DNA of 11,143 bases. Origin: Streptosporangiaceae bacterium. Its GTDB lineage: Bacteria > Actinomycetota > Actinomycetes > Streptosporangiales > Streptosporangiaceae. The position numbers and the translations under genes were made by a program. Positions 1 to 6,446 of this stretch are shown one piece after another; position 1 is the first letter of the stretch, and each line of letters begins with the position of its first letter. The notes beneath the pieces are model-generated. The model ran no database searches, was not told the origin of the DNA, and was given only the letters and a program-made list of their open reading frames with translations. Location: the NCBI GenBank assembly GCA_030040815.1, contig JASHSZ010000294.1, positions 1-11,143 of the forward strand. The letters run 5' to 3'.

Positions 1-939
1 ACCGACGGTGAGTTGCGCCGCGAGTCGTGGCACATGGACTTCATCTATCAGCTCGGCGGCATCGCCCGCGTCCAGGACGACACCATCAGGGTCGCGTTCC
101 ACAGCAAGGACCGGCAGTTCGAGTGGGCGCCGCCGTCCGCGCACGTGATCGCGCCGCTGACGCTGCCGCAGACGATCTTCGGCGACGCGTTCGCCTACCT
201 GCGCGACACCGCCGGCCCGAGCGTGGCGAAGCTGACGATCCCGTCGCCGAGCATGGTGCACTACCGGGGCGGTCGGTCGGCGATCGCGAGATCGGTGTAC
301 CCGGATCTGGAGGCCTTCTGGGCAGATTTGGCCGCGGCGTACGCCGAGGAGGTGCGCAGGCTGTACGGCCTGGGCTGCCGCTACCTGCAGTTCGATGACA
401 CGAGCCTGGCCTACGTGAACGACCCGGCGCAGCGCGCGCATGTCGCCGCCATCGGCGGCGACCCCGAACACCAGCACGAGCGCTACATAGAGGTCATCAA
501 CCAGGCGCTGGCTGGCCGGCCGGCGGACCTGACGGTCACCACCCACATGTGCCGGGGCAACAACCAGAGCATGTGGGCCGCCGAGGGTGGCTATGAGTTC
601 GTCGCCGACGCGCTGTTCAGCAGCCTTGATGTCGACGGGTTTTTCTGCGAGTGGGATGACGAGCGGTCGGGCGGGTTCGAGCCGCTGCGGTTCGTGCCGG
701 AGGGCAAGCGCGTCGTCCTGGGCCTGGTTACCAGCAAGCGGGGCGAGCTGGAGAGCAAGGAGGCGGTGGCGCGTCGGATCGACGAGGCGGCAGCCTTCAT
801 CGATCTTGATCAGCTGTGCCTGTCTCCGCAGTGCGGATTCTCCTCCACCAAGGAGGGCAACGACCTCACGCAGGAGCAGCAGTGGGCCAAGCTCGCACTC
901 GTCGTCGAGACCGCGCTGGAGGTATGGGGCTCGCTGTGA
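1..939 (+). CDS. MetE C-terminal-domain (cobalamin-independent methionine synthase II) family methyltransferase, 5'-partial
   Basis: The reading frame is open from base 1, so the true start lies upstream. A TTG at 13 is not the start, because the in-frame TDGELRR just before it is a conserved family stretch. 312 codons are visible, lacking perhaps the first 50-60 residues. The zinc/thiol-activating site of MetE-type enzymes can be seen in order: His (544-546) and Cys (550-552) in THMCRGN, Glu (649-651) in FFCEWDD, and Cys (832-834) in SPQCGF. YLQFDD (from about 382) matches the conserved barrel strand. The protein has only the C-terminal catalytic barrel, so it is not a full two-domain MetE. 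Relatives move methyl or alkyl groups to or from a thiol. It overlaps the next gene by 4 bases in an aromatic-catabolism operon, so I infer a role in removing a methyl group from the substrate or handling the released one-carbon unit. The family call is firm; the substrate is unknown. Confidence 0.85.
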   Translation, partial: TDGELRRESWHMDFIYQLGGIARVQDDTIRVAFHSKDRQFEWAPPSAHVIAPLTLPQTIFGDAFAYLRDTAGPSVAKLTIPSPSMVHYRGGRSAIARSVYPDLEAFWADLAAAYAEEVRRLYGLGCRYLQFDDTSLAYVNDPAQRAHVAAIGGDPEHQHERYIEVINQALAGRPADLTVTTHMCRGNNQSMWAAEGGYEFVADALFSSLDVDGFFCEWDDERSGGFEPLRFVPEGKRVVLGLVTSKRGELESKEAVARRIDEAAAFIDLDQLCLSPQCGFSSTKEGNDLTQEQQWAKLALVVETALEVWGSL

Positions 940-1661
940 CCGATTCGATGCTCGTTGTCAGTGCGCACGCGGGTGACTTTGTCTGGCGGGCCGCGGGCGC
1001 GATGGCGCTGGCTTCCTCGCGCGGCTCGCCCGTGACGGTGGTGTGTCTGAGCTTCGGCGAGCGCGGTGAGTCAGCTCGCGCGTGGCTGGACGGCAAGAAG
1101 CTGGACGAGATCAAGGCCATCCGGCGGCAAGAGGCGAGCCAGGCGGCCGACGTGCTCGGTGCCAAGATCGAGTTCCTGGACGCCGGTGACTACCCGCTGC
1201 GCGAGACACCGGAACTGGTCGATGAGCTCGTGCGCATTTACCGGCAGGTCGAGCCGACCGTGGTGCTGACCCACTCGCTGGCCGACCCGTACAACCCCGA
1301 CCATCCGGCGGCCGCGCGGATCGCGCTGCAGGCGCGAGTGTTCGCGCAGGCCATCGGTTACGACGCACCTGGCGAGCCGCTGGGCGCGCCGCCGGTGTTC
1401 TTGTTCGAGCCGCATCAGCCCGAGCAGTGCGACTTCAAGCCGGACGTGCTGCTCGACATCACCGACGTGTTCGATCGCAAGCGGGCCGCCATGGAGTGCC
1501 TGCCAGCCCAGCAGCACATGTGGGACTACTACACCGATCTGGCTCGTCGGCGCGGCGTGCAGCTGCGCCGCAACGCGGCGCCGAACCTGGGCCTGTCCCA
1601 CAACACCCTGGCTGAGGCGTACCAGCGCGTCTATCCGCAGGTGACGAGGGACCTGCAGTGA
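936..1661 (+). CDS. galB: PIG-L/LmbE-fold 4-oxalomesaconate hydratase (GalB-like)
   Basis: 241 residues from a GTG whose GTGA overlaps the previous stop by 4 bases; GGAGG lies at 918-922. An in-frame ATG at 924 is possible but sits 1 base after that GGAGG. The fold is that of the zinc PIG-L family, but the usual AHPDDE motif reads AHAGDF (residues 10-15). Zinc ligands His11, Asp14 and His123 (in NPDHPAA) remain, while the Asp used as base by deacetylases is Gly13. This pattern, with FGERGES (40-46) and EPHQ (158-161), fits the GalB subgroup, which hydrates 4-oxalomesaconate to 4-carboxy-4-hydroxy-2-oxoadipate rather than removing acetyl groups. The next gene encodes the aldolase for that product, and the one after it the tautomerase that supplies the substrate. 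I recall Glu and His as the GalB catalytic residues; Glu45 and His160 are candidates, by inference. Confidence 0.85.
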   Translation: MTDSMLVVSAHAGDFVWRAAGAMALASSRGSPVTVVCLSFGERGESARAWLDGKKLDEIKAIRRQEASQAADVLGAKIEFLDAGDYPLRETPELVDELVRIYRQVEPTVVLTHSLADPYNPDHPAAARIALQARVFAQAIGYDAPGEPLGAPPVFLFEPHQPEQCDFKPDVLLDITDVFDRKRAAMECLPAQQHMWDYYTDLARRRGVQLRRNAAPNLGLSHNTLAEAYQRVYPQVTRDLQ

Positions 1662-2365
1662 GGAACGTGGTCGTCACCGGCTGGCCGCGCGCAGACCTGA
1701 GCGCTGTCGATGGGCTGGCTGCCTTCGGCGTGGCGACCGTACACGAGGCCACCGGCCGGACCGGCTACCTCGGACCGGGCATCCGGCCCGGCTGGCCGGG
1801 CTGCCGGATCGGCGGCACCGCCGTCACGGCGCTGTGCTGGCCGGGCGACAACCTCATGATCCACGCGGCGGTCGAGCAGTGCGGCCGCGGTGACGTCCTG
1901 GTCGTGACCACCACGTCGCCGTCCGCCGACGGCGCGTTCGGCGAGCTGCTGGCCACCTCGCTGGCGCACCGCGGAGTGCGCGGGCTGGTAACCACGGGCG
2001 GCGTGCGGGATCTGGCCGCGCTGCGGGCCATGGGCTTCCCGGTATTCAGCGCCGCGATCTCGGCGCAGGGCACGGTCAAGGCGACCGCGGGCGCGGTCAA
2101 CGTTCCGGTCAGCATCGGCGGCCAGCGCATCGCGCCGGGAGACGCGGTCGTGGCCGACGACGACGGCGTGGTCATCGTGCCGCGGACCGAGGTCCCCGGA
2201 GCACTCGCCGCCGCAAGGGCGCGCGCGCAGCAGGAGGAGGTGTCCCGGGCCGCGTTTGGCGCCGGTGAGCTCGGCCTCGACCGGTACGGACTGCGGGCGG
2301 TGCTGGCAGAGCAGGGCGTGACCTACCTGGACTACGAGTCCTACCTCAGCAAGCTGGCGGAGTAA
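1658..2365 (+). CDS. galC: 4-carboxy-4-hydroxy-2-oxoadipate aldolase / oxaloacetate decarboxylase (RraA-fold, LigK/GalC-like)
   Basis: 235 residues. The GTG start overlaps the preceding stop by 4 bases (GTGA), with a GAGGGA ribosome site at 1645-1650. The sequence follows the class II HMG/CHA aldolase pattern of the RraA fold: a DGAFGELLA segment (91-99), GLVTTGGVRD (109-118) whose Arg117 and Asp118 correspond to the substrate- and metal-binding Arg-Asp pair, and GDAVVADDDGVVIVP (161-175). Length fits the family (about 220-240). Such enzymes use a divalent metal to cleave CHA to pyruvate and oxaloacetate, and most also decarboxylate oxaloacetate. RraA-fold proteins can have other roles, such as RNase E inhibition or demethylmenaquinone-methyltransferase-like annotations. 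Position between GalB-like and GalD-like genes makes the aldolase role by far the most likely. It completes the lower pathway, delivering central metabolites. Confidence 0.85.
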   Translation: MRNVVVTGWPRADLSAVDGLAAFGVATVHEATGRTGYLGPGIRPGWPGCRIGGTAVTALCWPGDNLMIHAAVEQCGRGDVLVVTTTSPSADGAFGELLATSLAHRGVRGLVTTGGVRDLAALRAMGFPVFSAAISAQGTVKATAGAVNVPVSIGGQRIAPGDAVVADDDGVVIVPRTEVPGALAAARARAQQEEVSRAAFGAGELGLDRYGLRAVLAEQGVTYLDYESYLSKLAE

Positions 2366-3450
2366 TGAACAACGGCGGTGGCATCCCGTGCATGCAGATG
2401 CGCGGCGGCACGTCCCGCGGCCTGTACTTCGTTGCGGCGGACCTGCCGACCGATCCGGCGGAGCGGGACGCGCTGCTGGTCGCCGTCATGGGCAGCGGCC
2501 ACCCGCTGCAGATCAACGGGCTCGGCGGCGGCCACTCACTGACCTCCAAGGTCGCTGTGGTGTCGCCGTCGCAGCGCGACGACGCCGACGTGGACTACCT
2601 GTTCCTGCAGCTTGGCGTCGACGCCGCGACGATCACCGACCAGCAGCAGTGCGGCAACATCCTGGCCGGCGTCGGCCCGTTCGCGGTGGAGCGCGGCCTG
2701 ATCGCCGCGGGGGAGGAGTCGACCACGGCGCGCATCGCCATGGTCAACTCCGAGAGCGTAGTCACCGCCACGTTCCCTACGCCAGGCGGGCTTCCGCGAT
2801 ACGACGGGCCTACCGCGATCGATGGCGTGCCCGGCACCGGCGCCCCGATCCTGCTGCAGTTCGCCGACACCGCGGGCTCCACGACCGGCCAGCTGCTGCC
2901 GACCGGGAGCCTGCGCGACGTGATCGACGGCGTCGAGGTCAGTTGCGTGGACAACGGCATGCCGGTGGTCGTGGCCAGAGCCGCCGACTTCGGCGTCACC
3001 GGGTACGAGACCGTGCCCGAGCTTGCCACCAACGCTGAACTGAACGAGCGGGTCCAGTCGGTGCGCCTGCAGGCCGGGAAGCTGATGGGCCTGGGCGACG
3101 TCAGTGACCTGTCGGTGCCGAAGACCACGCTGGTGAGCGCGCCGCGCAACGGCGGCGCGATCTGCACCCGCACGTTCATCCCGGTCCGGCTGCACACGTC
3201 GATCGGCGTGCTCGGCGCCATCACCGTCGTAACCGCGCTGCTCGCAGGCGGCACCGGCGCCGAGCTAGCGGCGTTCCGATCCGATGGCCACGTGGTCGAC
3301 GTCGAGCATCCCACCGGGCACCTGGAGGTGGAGGTCGACGTCGATACCGCGGTTTCGCCGCCGCTGGTGCGCAGCGCCGGCGTCATCCGCACCGCCCGCA
3401 AACTGTTCGACGGGATCGTGTTCCCCCCGACCACGCTCCCGCCGGGATGA
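2365..3450 (+). CDS. galD: 4-oxalomesaconate tautomerase (PrpF family, GalD-like)
   Basis: 361 residues. The ATG shares one base with the previous stop (TAATG), implying translational coupling; GGAG at 2359-2362 is close to the start. The protein has PrpF/diaminopimelate-epimerase-fold hallmarks: MRGGTSRGLYF near the N-terminus (12-22), GLGGGHSLTSKVA (52-64), and QQQCGNILAGVGPFA (93-107) with Cys96 at the position that acts as acid/base in this fold. Length matches GalD and PrpF (about 350-400). GalD converts the keto/enol forms of 4-oxalomesaconate so the hydratase can use them. PrpF itself isomerises aconitate in the 2-methylcitrate cycle, but no prpB, prpC or prpD gene is present, whereas hydratase and aldolase genes lie directly upstream. 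The tautomerase call therefore rests on family plus context. Confidence 0.83.
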   Translation: MNNGGGIPCMQMRGGTSRGLYFVAADLPTDPAERDALLVAVMGSGHPLQINGLGGGHSLTSKVAVVSPSQRDDADVDYLFLQLGVDAATITDQQQCGNILAGVGPFAVERGLIAAGEESTTARIAMVNSESVVTATFPTPGGLPRYDGPTAIDGVPGTGAPILLQFADTAGSTTGQLLPTGSLRDVIDGVEVSCVDNGMPVVVARAADFGVTGYETVPELATNAELNERVQSVRLQAGKLMGLGDVSDLSVPKTTLVSAPRNGGAICTRTFIPVRLHTSIGVLGAITVVTALLAGGTGAELAAFRSDGHVVDVEHPTGHLEVEVDVDTAVSPPLVRSAGVIRTARKLFDGIVFPPTTLPPG

Positions 3451-3460
3451 GGAGCCCTTC

Positions 3461-4417
3461 ATGCCCCTGCTGCACGACATTGCCCACCTCGCGAACGCCG
3501 AGCTGAGGACGCCCGAGCCGGAGAAGAGCCTGTGGTTCTTCACCCAGATCCTCGGACTGACCGAGAACGGCCGCAGCGGAGACTCGGTGTACCTGCGGAC
3601 CTGGGATGACTACGAGCAGTACAGCCTCAAGCTCACGGCGTCGAAGACGTCCGGGCTGATGCGCACCGGCCTGCGCGCTGCCAGCGAGGACGCGCTGAAG
3701 CGACGAGTCGCCGCGGTCGAGGCCGCGGGGCTGGGTATCGGCTGGCAGGAGGGCGACCTCGGCATCGGCCCGACCTACCTGTGCCGCGACCCCGACGGCC
3801 ACCAGATCGAGCTGTACTTCGAGTCGGAGTGGTACCGGCCGACGGGTGAGCTGAAGCCGTCGCTGAAGAACCAGGCGCAGGCGTTCCCCGGCCGCGGGGT
3901 GAGCGTGCGCCGGCTCGACCACGTCAACTACCTGGCCGCCGATAGCAAGGCCTGCGGCGACTTCATCGCGGGGGCGCTCGGCGCCAGGGTTACCGAGCAG
4001 ATCCAGCTCGACGACGGCACGATCTCCGCCCAGTGGCTGCACTTCGCGCAGAAGTCCTACGACCTGGTGTATACCAACGACTGGACGGGGTCTTCTGGGC
4101 GACTGCATCACATCGCGTTCGCCACCGACTCCAGGGAGGACATCCTGAAGGCCGCCGACCTGTGCCTGGACCGGGGCGTGTTCATCGAAACCGGGCCGCA
4201 CAAGCACGCGATCCAGCAGACCTTCTTCCTGTACGTCTACGAGCCCGGCGGGAACCGGATCGAGCTGTGCAACCCGGCGGCGCGACTCGTCTTCGCGCCC
4301 GACTGGGCACCCATCACCTGGACGCAGGCAGAGCGCGCGAAGGGCCAGGCGTGGGGGCTGAAGACCATCGAGTCATTCCACACCCACGGCACCCCGCCCG
4401 TACCGGCCGGTCAGTGA
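3461..4417 (+). CDS. Type I (VOC-fold) extradiol ring-cleavage dioxygenase
   Basis: 318 residues, ATG with GGAG at 3451-3454, 10 bases after the previous stop. Two VOC domains are visible: residues 5-125 (non-metal, ending DPDGHQIELYFE) and 150-270. The second carries the Fe(II) ligands His154 (RRLDHVNYL), His217 (GRLHHIAFAT) and Glu268 (GNRIELC). His249 (GPHKHA) and Tyr258 (FFLYVYEPGG) match catechol 2,3-dioxygenase His246 and Tyr255. At the position of its third catalytic residue, His199, alignment from memory gives Tyr200 (AQKSYDLVY). The C-terminal tail (APDWAPITWTQAE) also resembles catechol 2,3-dioxygenases. The enzyme should open a catecholic ring with O2. Context suggests a product entering the 4-oxalomesaconate route, such as a gallate- or protocatechuate-type acid. 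That step is normally done by unrelated LigB-type enzymes (GalA, LigAB), so substrate and regiochemistry are open. Confidence 0.88.
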   Translation: MPLLHDIAHLANAELRTPEPEKSLWFFTQILGLTENGRSGDSVYLRTWDDYEQYSLKLTASKTSGLMRTGLRAASEDALKRRVAAVEAAGLGIGWQEGDLGIGPTYLCRDPDGHQIELYFESEWYRPTGELKPSLKNQAQAFPGRGVSVRRLDHVNYLAADSKACGDFIAGALGARVTEQIQLDDGTISAQWLHFAQKSYDLVYTNDWTGSSGRLHHIAFATDSREDILKAADLCLDRGVFIETGPHKHAIQQTFFLYVYEPGGNRIELCNPAARLVFAPDWAPITWTQAERAKGQAWGLKTIESFHTHGTPPVPAGQ

Positions 4418-4424
4418 GCCCTGC

Positions 4425-5084
4425 ATGACCAGGATGGCTGAGGACCCCAGGACCGCCGTGGTTGAGGAGGTCCGTGCTGCCATCCTGCAAGGCGAGTACG
4501 CGCCGAACCAGCGGCTGATCGAGACCGACCTGTGCGAGCGATTCAGCACCTCCCGGTTCATCGCCAGGGCCGCGCTGCAGGAGCTGTCCGCGCAGGGCCT
4601 CGTGGAGTTCCAGCGAAACCGGGGAGCCCGGGTCCGGGACATCTCCCTCGACGAGGCGATCGAGATAACCCAGGTGCGCAAGTTGCTCGAAGGCCTGCAG
4701 GCGGCCCGCGCCGCCGAGCGCATCACCAAGACCGAGGCCGCCAGCCTGCGCGCCATCGTGAAGGACATGCGCGCCGCGGTCAGCTCGGCCGAGCCGCTGC
4801 GCTACAGCGACCTGAACGCGAAGCTGCACGCCGCCATCCGCGACATCGCCGCGCACCAGACCTCGGCCCGGCTGCTTCGGCAGCTGCGGGACCAGACCGT
4901 CCGGCACAGCTTCTCGCTGTCCCTGGTGCCCGGCCGGGCCTCGGTGTCACTGCCGCAGCACGAAGCGATCGTGGCCGCAGTAACGGCCCGGGATCCGGTC
5001 GCGGCCGAGCAGGCCATGCACGAGCACCTGCAGAGCGTCATCAACGCCTTCGAGGCACTGCGGGCCGCCGCCACGCGGGCATGA
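4425..5084 (+). CDS. GntR-family regulator, FadR subfamily (FCD ligand domain)
   Basis: 219 residues, starting 7 bases after the dioxygenase stop; an ATG at 4434 is an alternative start and neither has a strong ribosome site. Residues about 8-72 form the winged helix: VRAAILQGEYAPNQRLIETDL is the GntR signature start, a recognition-helix segment STSRFIARAALQEL follows, then the wing EFQRNRGARV. Residues about 75-215 are an all-helical FCD domain. Its metal-site residues appear as Asn131 (often Asp), His135, His179 and His201, so metal-assisted binding of a carboxylate ligand is plausible. FCD regulators usually sense pathway acids. Being inside the operon rather than divergent from it, it probably controls its own transcription along with the catabolic genes, most likely as a repressor relieved by a substrate or intermediate. 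That regulatory logic is inferred; the family is clear. Confidence 0.9.
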   Translation: MTRMAEDPRTAVVEEVRAAILQGEYAPNQRLIETDLCERFSTSRFIARAALQELSAQGLVEFQRNRGARVRDISLDEAIEITQVRKLLEGLQAARAAERITKTEAASLRAIVKDMRAAVSSAEPLRYSDLNAKLHAAIRDIAAHQTSARLLRQLRDQTVRHSFSLSLVPGRASVSLPQHEAIVAAVTARDPVAAEQAMHEHLQSVINAFEALRAAATRA

Positions 5085-5896
5085 CCGGGCACGGAGCCGG
5101 CGCAACGGGCGTTGTTATCGCCGTGCTCGGGCTCGGTGAGGCCGGCTCGCGGATCGCCGCCGACCTGTGCGCCGCTGGCGCGGCGGTGCGCGGGTTCGAC
5201 CCGCGGGTGCCGGCCGGTCCCGGCGTGATCCAGTGCGCGGACGACGCGGACGCCTGCCGCGGCGCCGACGTCGTGGTCTCGCTGACGACCGCGCACGAGG
5301 CGGTGGCCGCGCTCAAACAGGCGCTGCCCGGCGTCGCGCCGGACGCCATCTACGCCGACCTCAATACCTCGGCGTCCGGGCTCAAGCGGACACTGGCCGC
5401 GCACGCCAGCGAGGCAGGAGTCGATAGGTTCGCGGACGTGGCGCTGATGGCACCGGTGCCCGGCAAGGGGCTGCGGACGCCCATGCTGGCGAGCGGGCCC
5501 GGCGCCGACGACTACGCGCGCCTGCTGCGCGGGCTCGGCGCGTCCGTCGAGGTGCTGGCCGGGCCGCCGGGCGCGGCGGCGGACCGCAAGCTGGTGCGCA
5601 GCGTCTTCTTCAAGGGGCTGGCAGCCGCGGTAACCGAGTCGCTGCGGGCCGCACGCGCTGCCGGATGCGAGGACTGGATCCGCGCCAGCATCGCAGCCGA
5701 GCTCACCGCCGCGTCGCCGGCTACCGTCGACCGGCTCGAGCAGGGGAGCATCCAGCACGCCACGCGGCGGGCCGAGGAGATGGCTGCATCCGCCGCGCTG
5801 CTGCGCGAGCTTGGCGTCCCGGCGCGGATCGCAACCGCCAGCGAGGAGTGGCTGCGGCAGCTCATGTGGGAGCGAGATCAGCCTGACCAGGGCTGA
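5081..5896 (+). CDS. NAD(P)-dependent oxidoreductase, 6-phosphogluconate dehydrogenase-like with DUF1932-type C-terminus
   Basis: 271 residues. ATG overlaps the regulator's stop by 4 bases (ATGA), so it is the last gene of the operon. The N-terminal Rossmann domain has VLGLGEAGSRIA (15-26, GxGxxG) and the strand-2 end GFDPR (38-42), whose Asp40 suggests NAD while Arg42 leaves NADP possible. DLNTSASG (93-100) replaces the substrate-binding loop of beta-hydroxyacid dehydrogenases. Lys170 in AADRKLVRSVFFKGL is the likely catalytic Lys. The helical C-terminus (about 195-265, with RAEEMAASAALLRELG) resembles the DUF1932 domain (Pfam PF09130). Family members oxidise beta-hydroxy acids or reduce the matching semialdehydes. 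No step of the standard gallate route needs such an enzyme. I infer either a side-chain oxidation upstream of ring cleavage or handling of a ring-cleavage aldehyde. It is not the MocA-type LigC dehydrogenase. Confidence 0.82.
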   Translation: MTGHGAGATGVVIAVLGLGEAGSRIAADLCAAGAAVRGFDPRVPAGPGVIQCADDADACRGADVVVSLTTAHEAVAALKQALPGVAPDAIYADLNTSASGLKRTLAAHASEAGVDRFADVALMAPVPGKGLRTPMLASGPGADDYARLLRGLGASVEVLAGPPGAAADRKLVRSVFFKGLAAAVTESLRAARAAGCEDWIRASIAAELTAASPATVDRLEQGSIQHATRRAEEMAASAALLRELGVPARIATASEEWLRQLMWERDQPDQG

Positions 5897-5904
5897 GCCC
5901 AGCC
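5891..5904 (+). terminator. Small hairpin at the operon end
   Basis: GGCTG (5891-5895) and CAGCC (5900-5904) can form a 5-bp stem with a 4-base loop over the last gene's stop codon. No T-run follows, so intrinsic termination is only a weak possibility. Confidence 0.2.
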
Positions 5905-5914
5905 GGTGGCTTGC

Positions 5915-5920
5915 TAGCCT
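5915..5920 (+). promoter_or_regulatory. Leaderless-type -10 box TAGCCT before the SGNH remnant
   Basis: TAGCCT fits TANNNT and lies exactly 6 nt before the GTG at 5927, as expected if transcription begins at the start codon. No convincing -35 hexamer is seen. The same spacing occurs at 9155-9160. It suggests the promoter of the broken gene survives. Confidence 0.45.
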
Positions 5921-5926
5921 GGCCCG

Positions 5927-6046
5927 GTGCCGGTTGGATCATTCGTCGCACTAGGGGACAGCTTCACCGAAGGGCTCGGCGACCCCTACCCAGACGGTAC
6001 GTGTCAGGGCATCCAGCCCAAGCGGCCAGACCTGCTGCCCCTCTAA
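5927..6046 (+). pseudogene. 5' remnant of an SGNH/GDSL-family hydrolase gene
   Basis: From GTG 5927 the frame encodes FVALGDSFTEGLGDPYPDG at residues 6-24. This is the N-terminal block I of SGNH (GDSL) hydrolases, with the catalytic Ser in GDSF at residue 12. After Thr25 the similarity stops abruptly and the frame ends at TAA (6044-6046) after 39 codons. An intact enzyme has over 200 residues and later Gly, Asn and Asp/His blocks. I see no continuation in any frame before the convergent gene that begins at 6043. The piece is too short to be active, so it is best read as a truncated gene whose 3' part was deleted or replaced. The leaderless-type -10 box in front of it confirms the original start. 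The match rests on one conserved block, but a very characteristic one. Confidence 0.7.
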
Positions 6047-6399
6047 CGCAGCGCCACCTCGACGGCGACGTCCTGATTCCGGTAGTACTCGGCGATCTGG
6101 CTCGCTCCGTACTTGGCCCTGAACTTGTCGACTACCTGGGCCACCATGCGCTGATCGGTGACCGGCCTGGCCGTGCCGCGGTACTCAGCTCCGTCTGTCG
6201 TCAGCCCGATCGACGGGGTCTTGAGCAGGTTCTTGTACCACTGGCTGTCCGATCCGGAAACGGGCAGCAGGTACAGCGTGTCTTCTTGCCGTACGAACCA
6301 GACCGGCCGCGACGTCTTCCGGCCTGACACTCGCCCGGTGGCGGTCAGGTCGACCTCCATGGTCCCATCGAGTGCCATCTCGAAGTCAGCGACTGCCAT
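6043..6399 (-). CDS. Ddn-like split-barrel (deazaflavin/F420-dependent nitroreductase family) protein
   Basis: 118 residues on the minus strand. The ATG at 6399 follows AAGGGGG (6405-6411) by 5 bases. The pattern TGRVSGRKTSRPVWFV (21-36), then a strand TLYLLPVSGSDSQWYKNLLK (41-60) and TPSIGLTTDG (61-70), is that of the small FMN/F420-binding split-barrel proteins related to mycobacterial Ddn. There SDSxWYKNLLKTP forms part of the cofactor-binding turn. Members often reduce quinones or nitro compounds with F420H2, while close relatives bind FMN or heme, so the cofactor is inferred. No signal peptide or membrane segment is visible. It lies 61 bases downstream of the flavin monooxygenase on the same strand, so the two may be co-transcribed. 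Its stop meets the 3' end of the convergent SGNH remnant. Confidence 0.75.
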   Translation of the reverse strand: MAVADFEMALDGTMEVDLTATGRVSGRKTSRPVWFVRQEDTLYLLPVSGSDSQWYKNLLKTPSIGLTTDGAEYRGTARPVTDQRMVAQVVDKFRAKYGASQIAEYYRNQDVAVEVALR

Positions 6400-6446
6400 G
6401 GCATCCCCCTTCGTGTGTCACCCGGTGCTATGCCCCGCAGGGGCCA

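Noticed and set aside
13..15. TTG as start codon of the first gene
   Set aside because: Conserved family residues lie in frame immediately before it, and the frame is open to base 1, so the gene begins upstream.
2595..3434. 279-codon minus-strand frame opposite the tautomerase
   Set aside because: The plus-strand frame carries full PrpF-family motifs; the minus frame has none.
4802..5758. 318-codon minus-strand frame opposite the regulator and dehydrogenase
   Set aside because: It spans two well-supported plus-strand genes and has no recognisable domain.
5911..6327. 138-codon plus-strand frame across the SGNH remnant and the Ddn-like gene
   Set aside because: It is out of frame with the SGNH block, mirrors the minus-strand Ddn-like gene and shows no family motifs.
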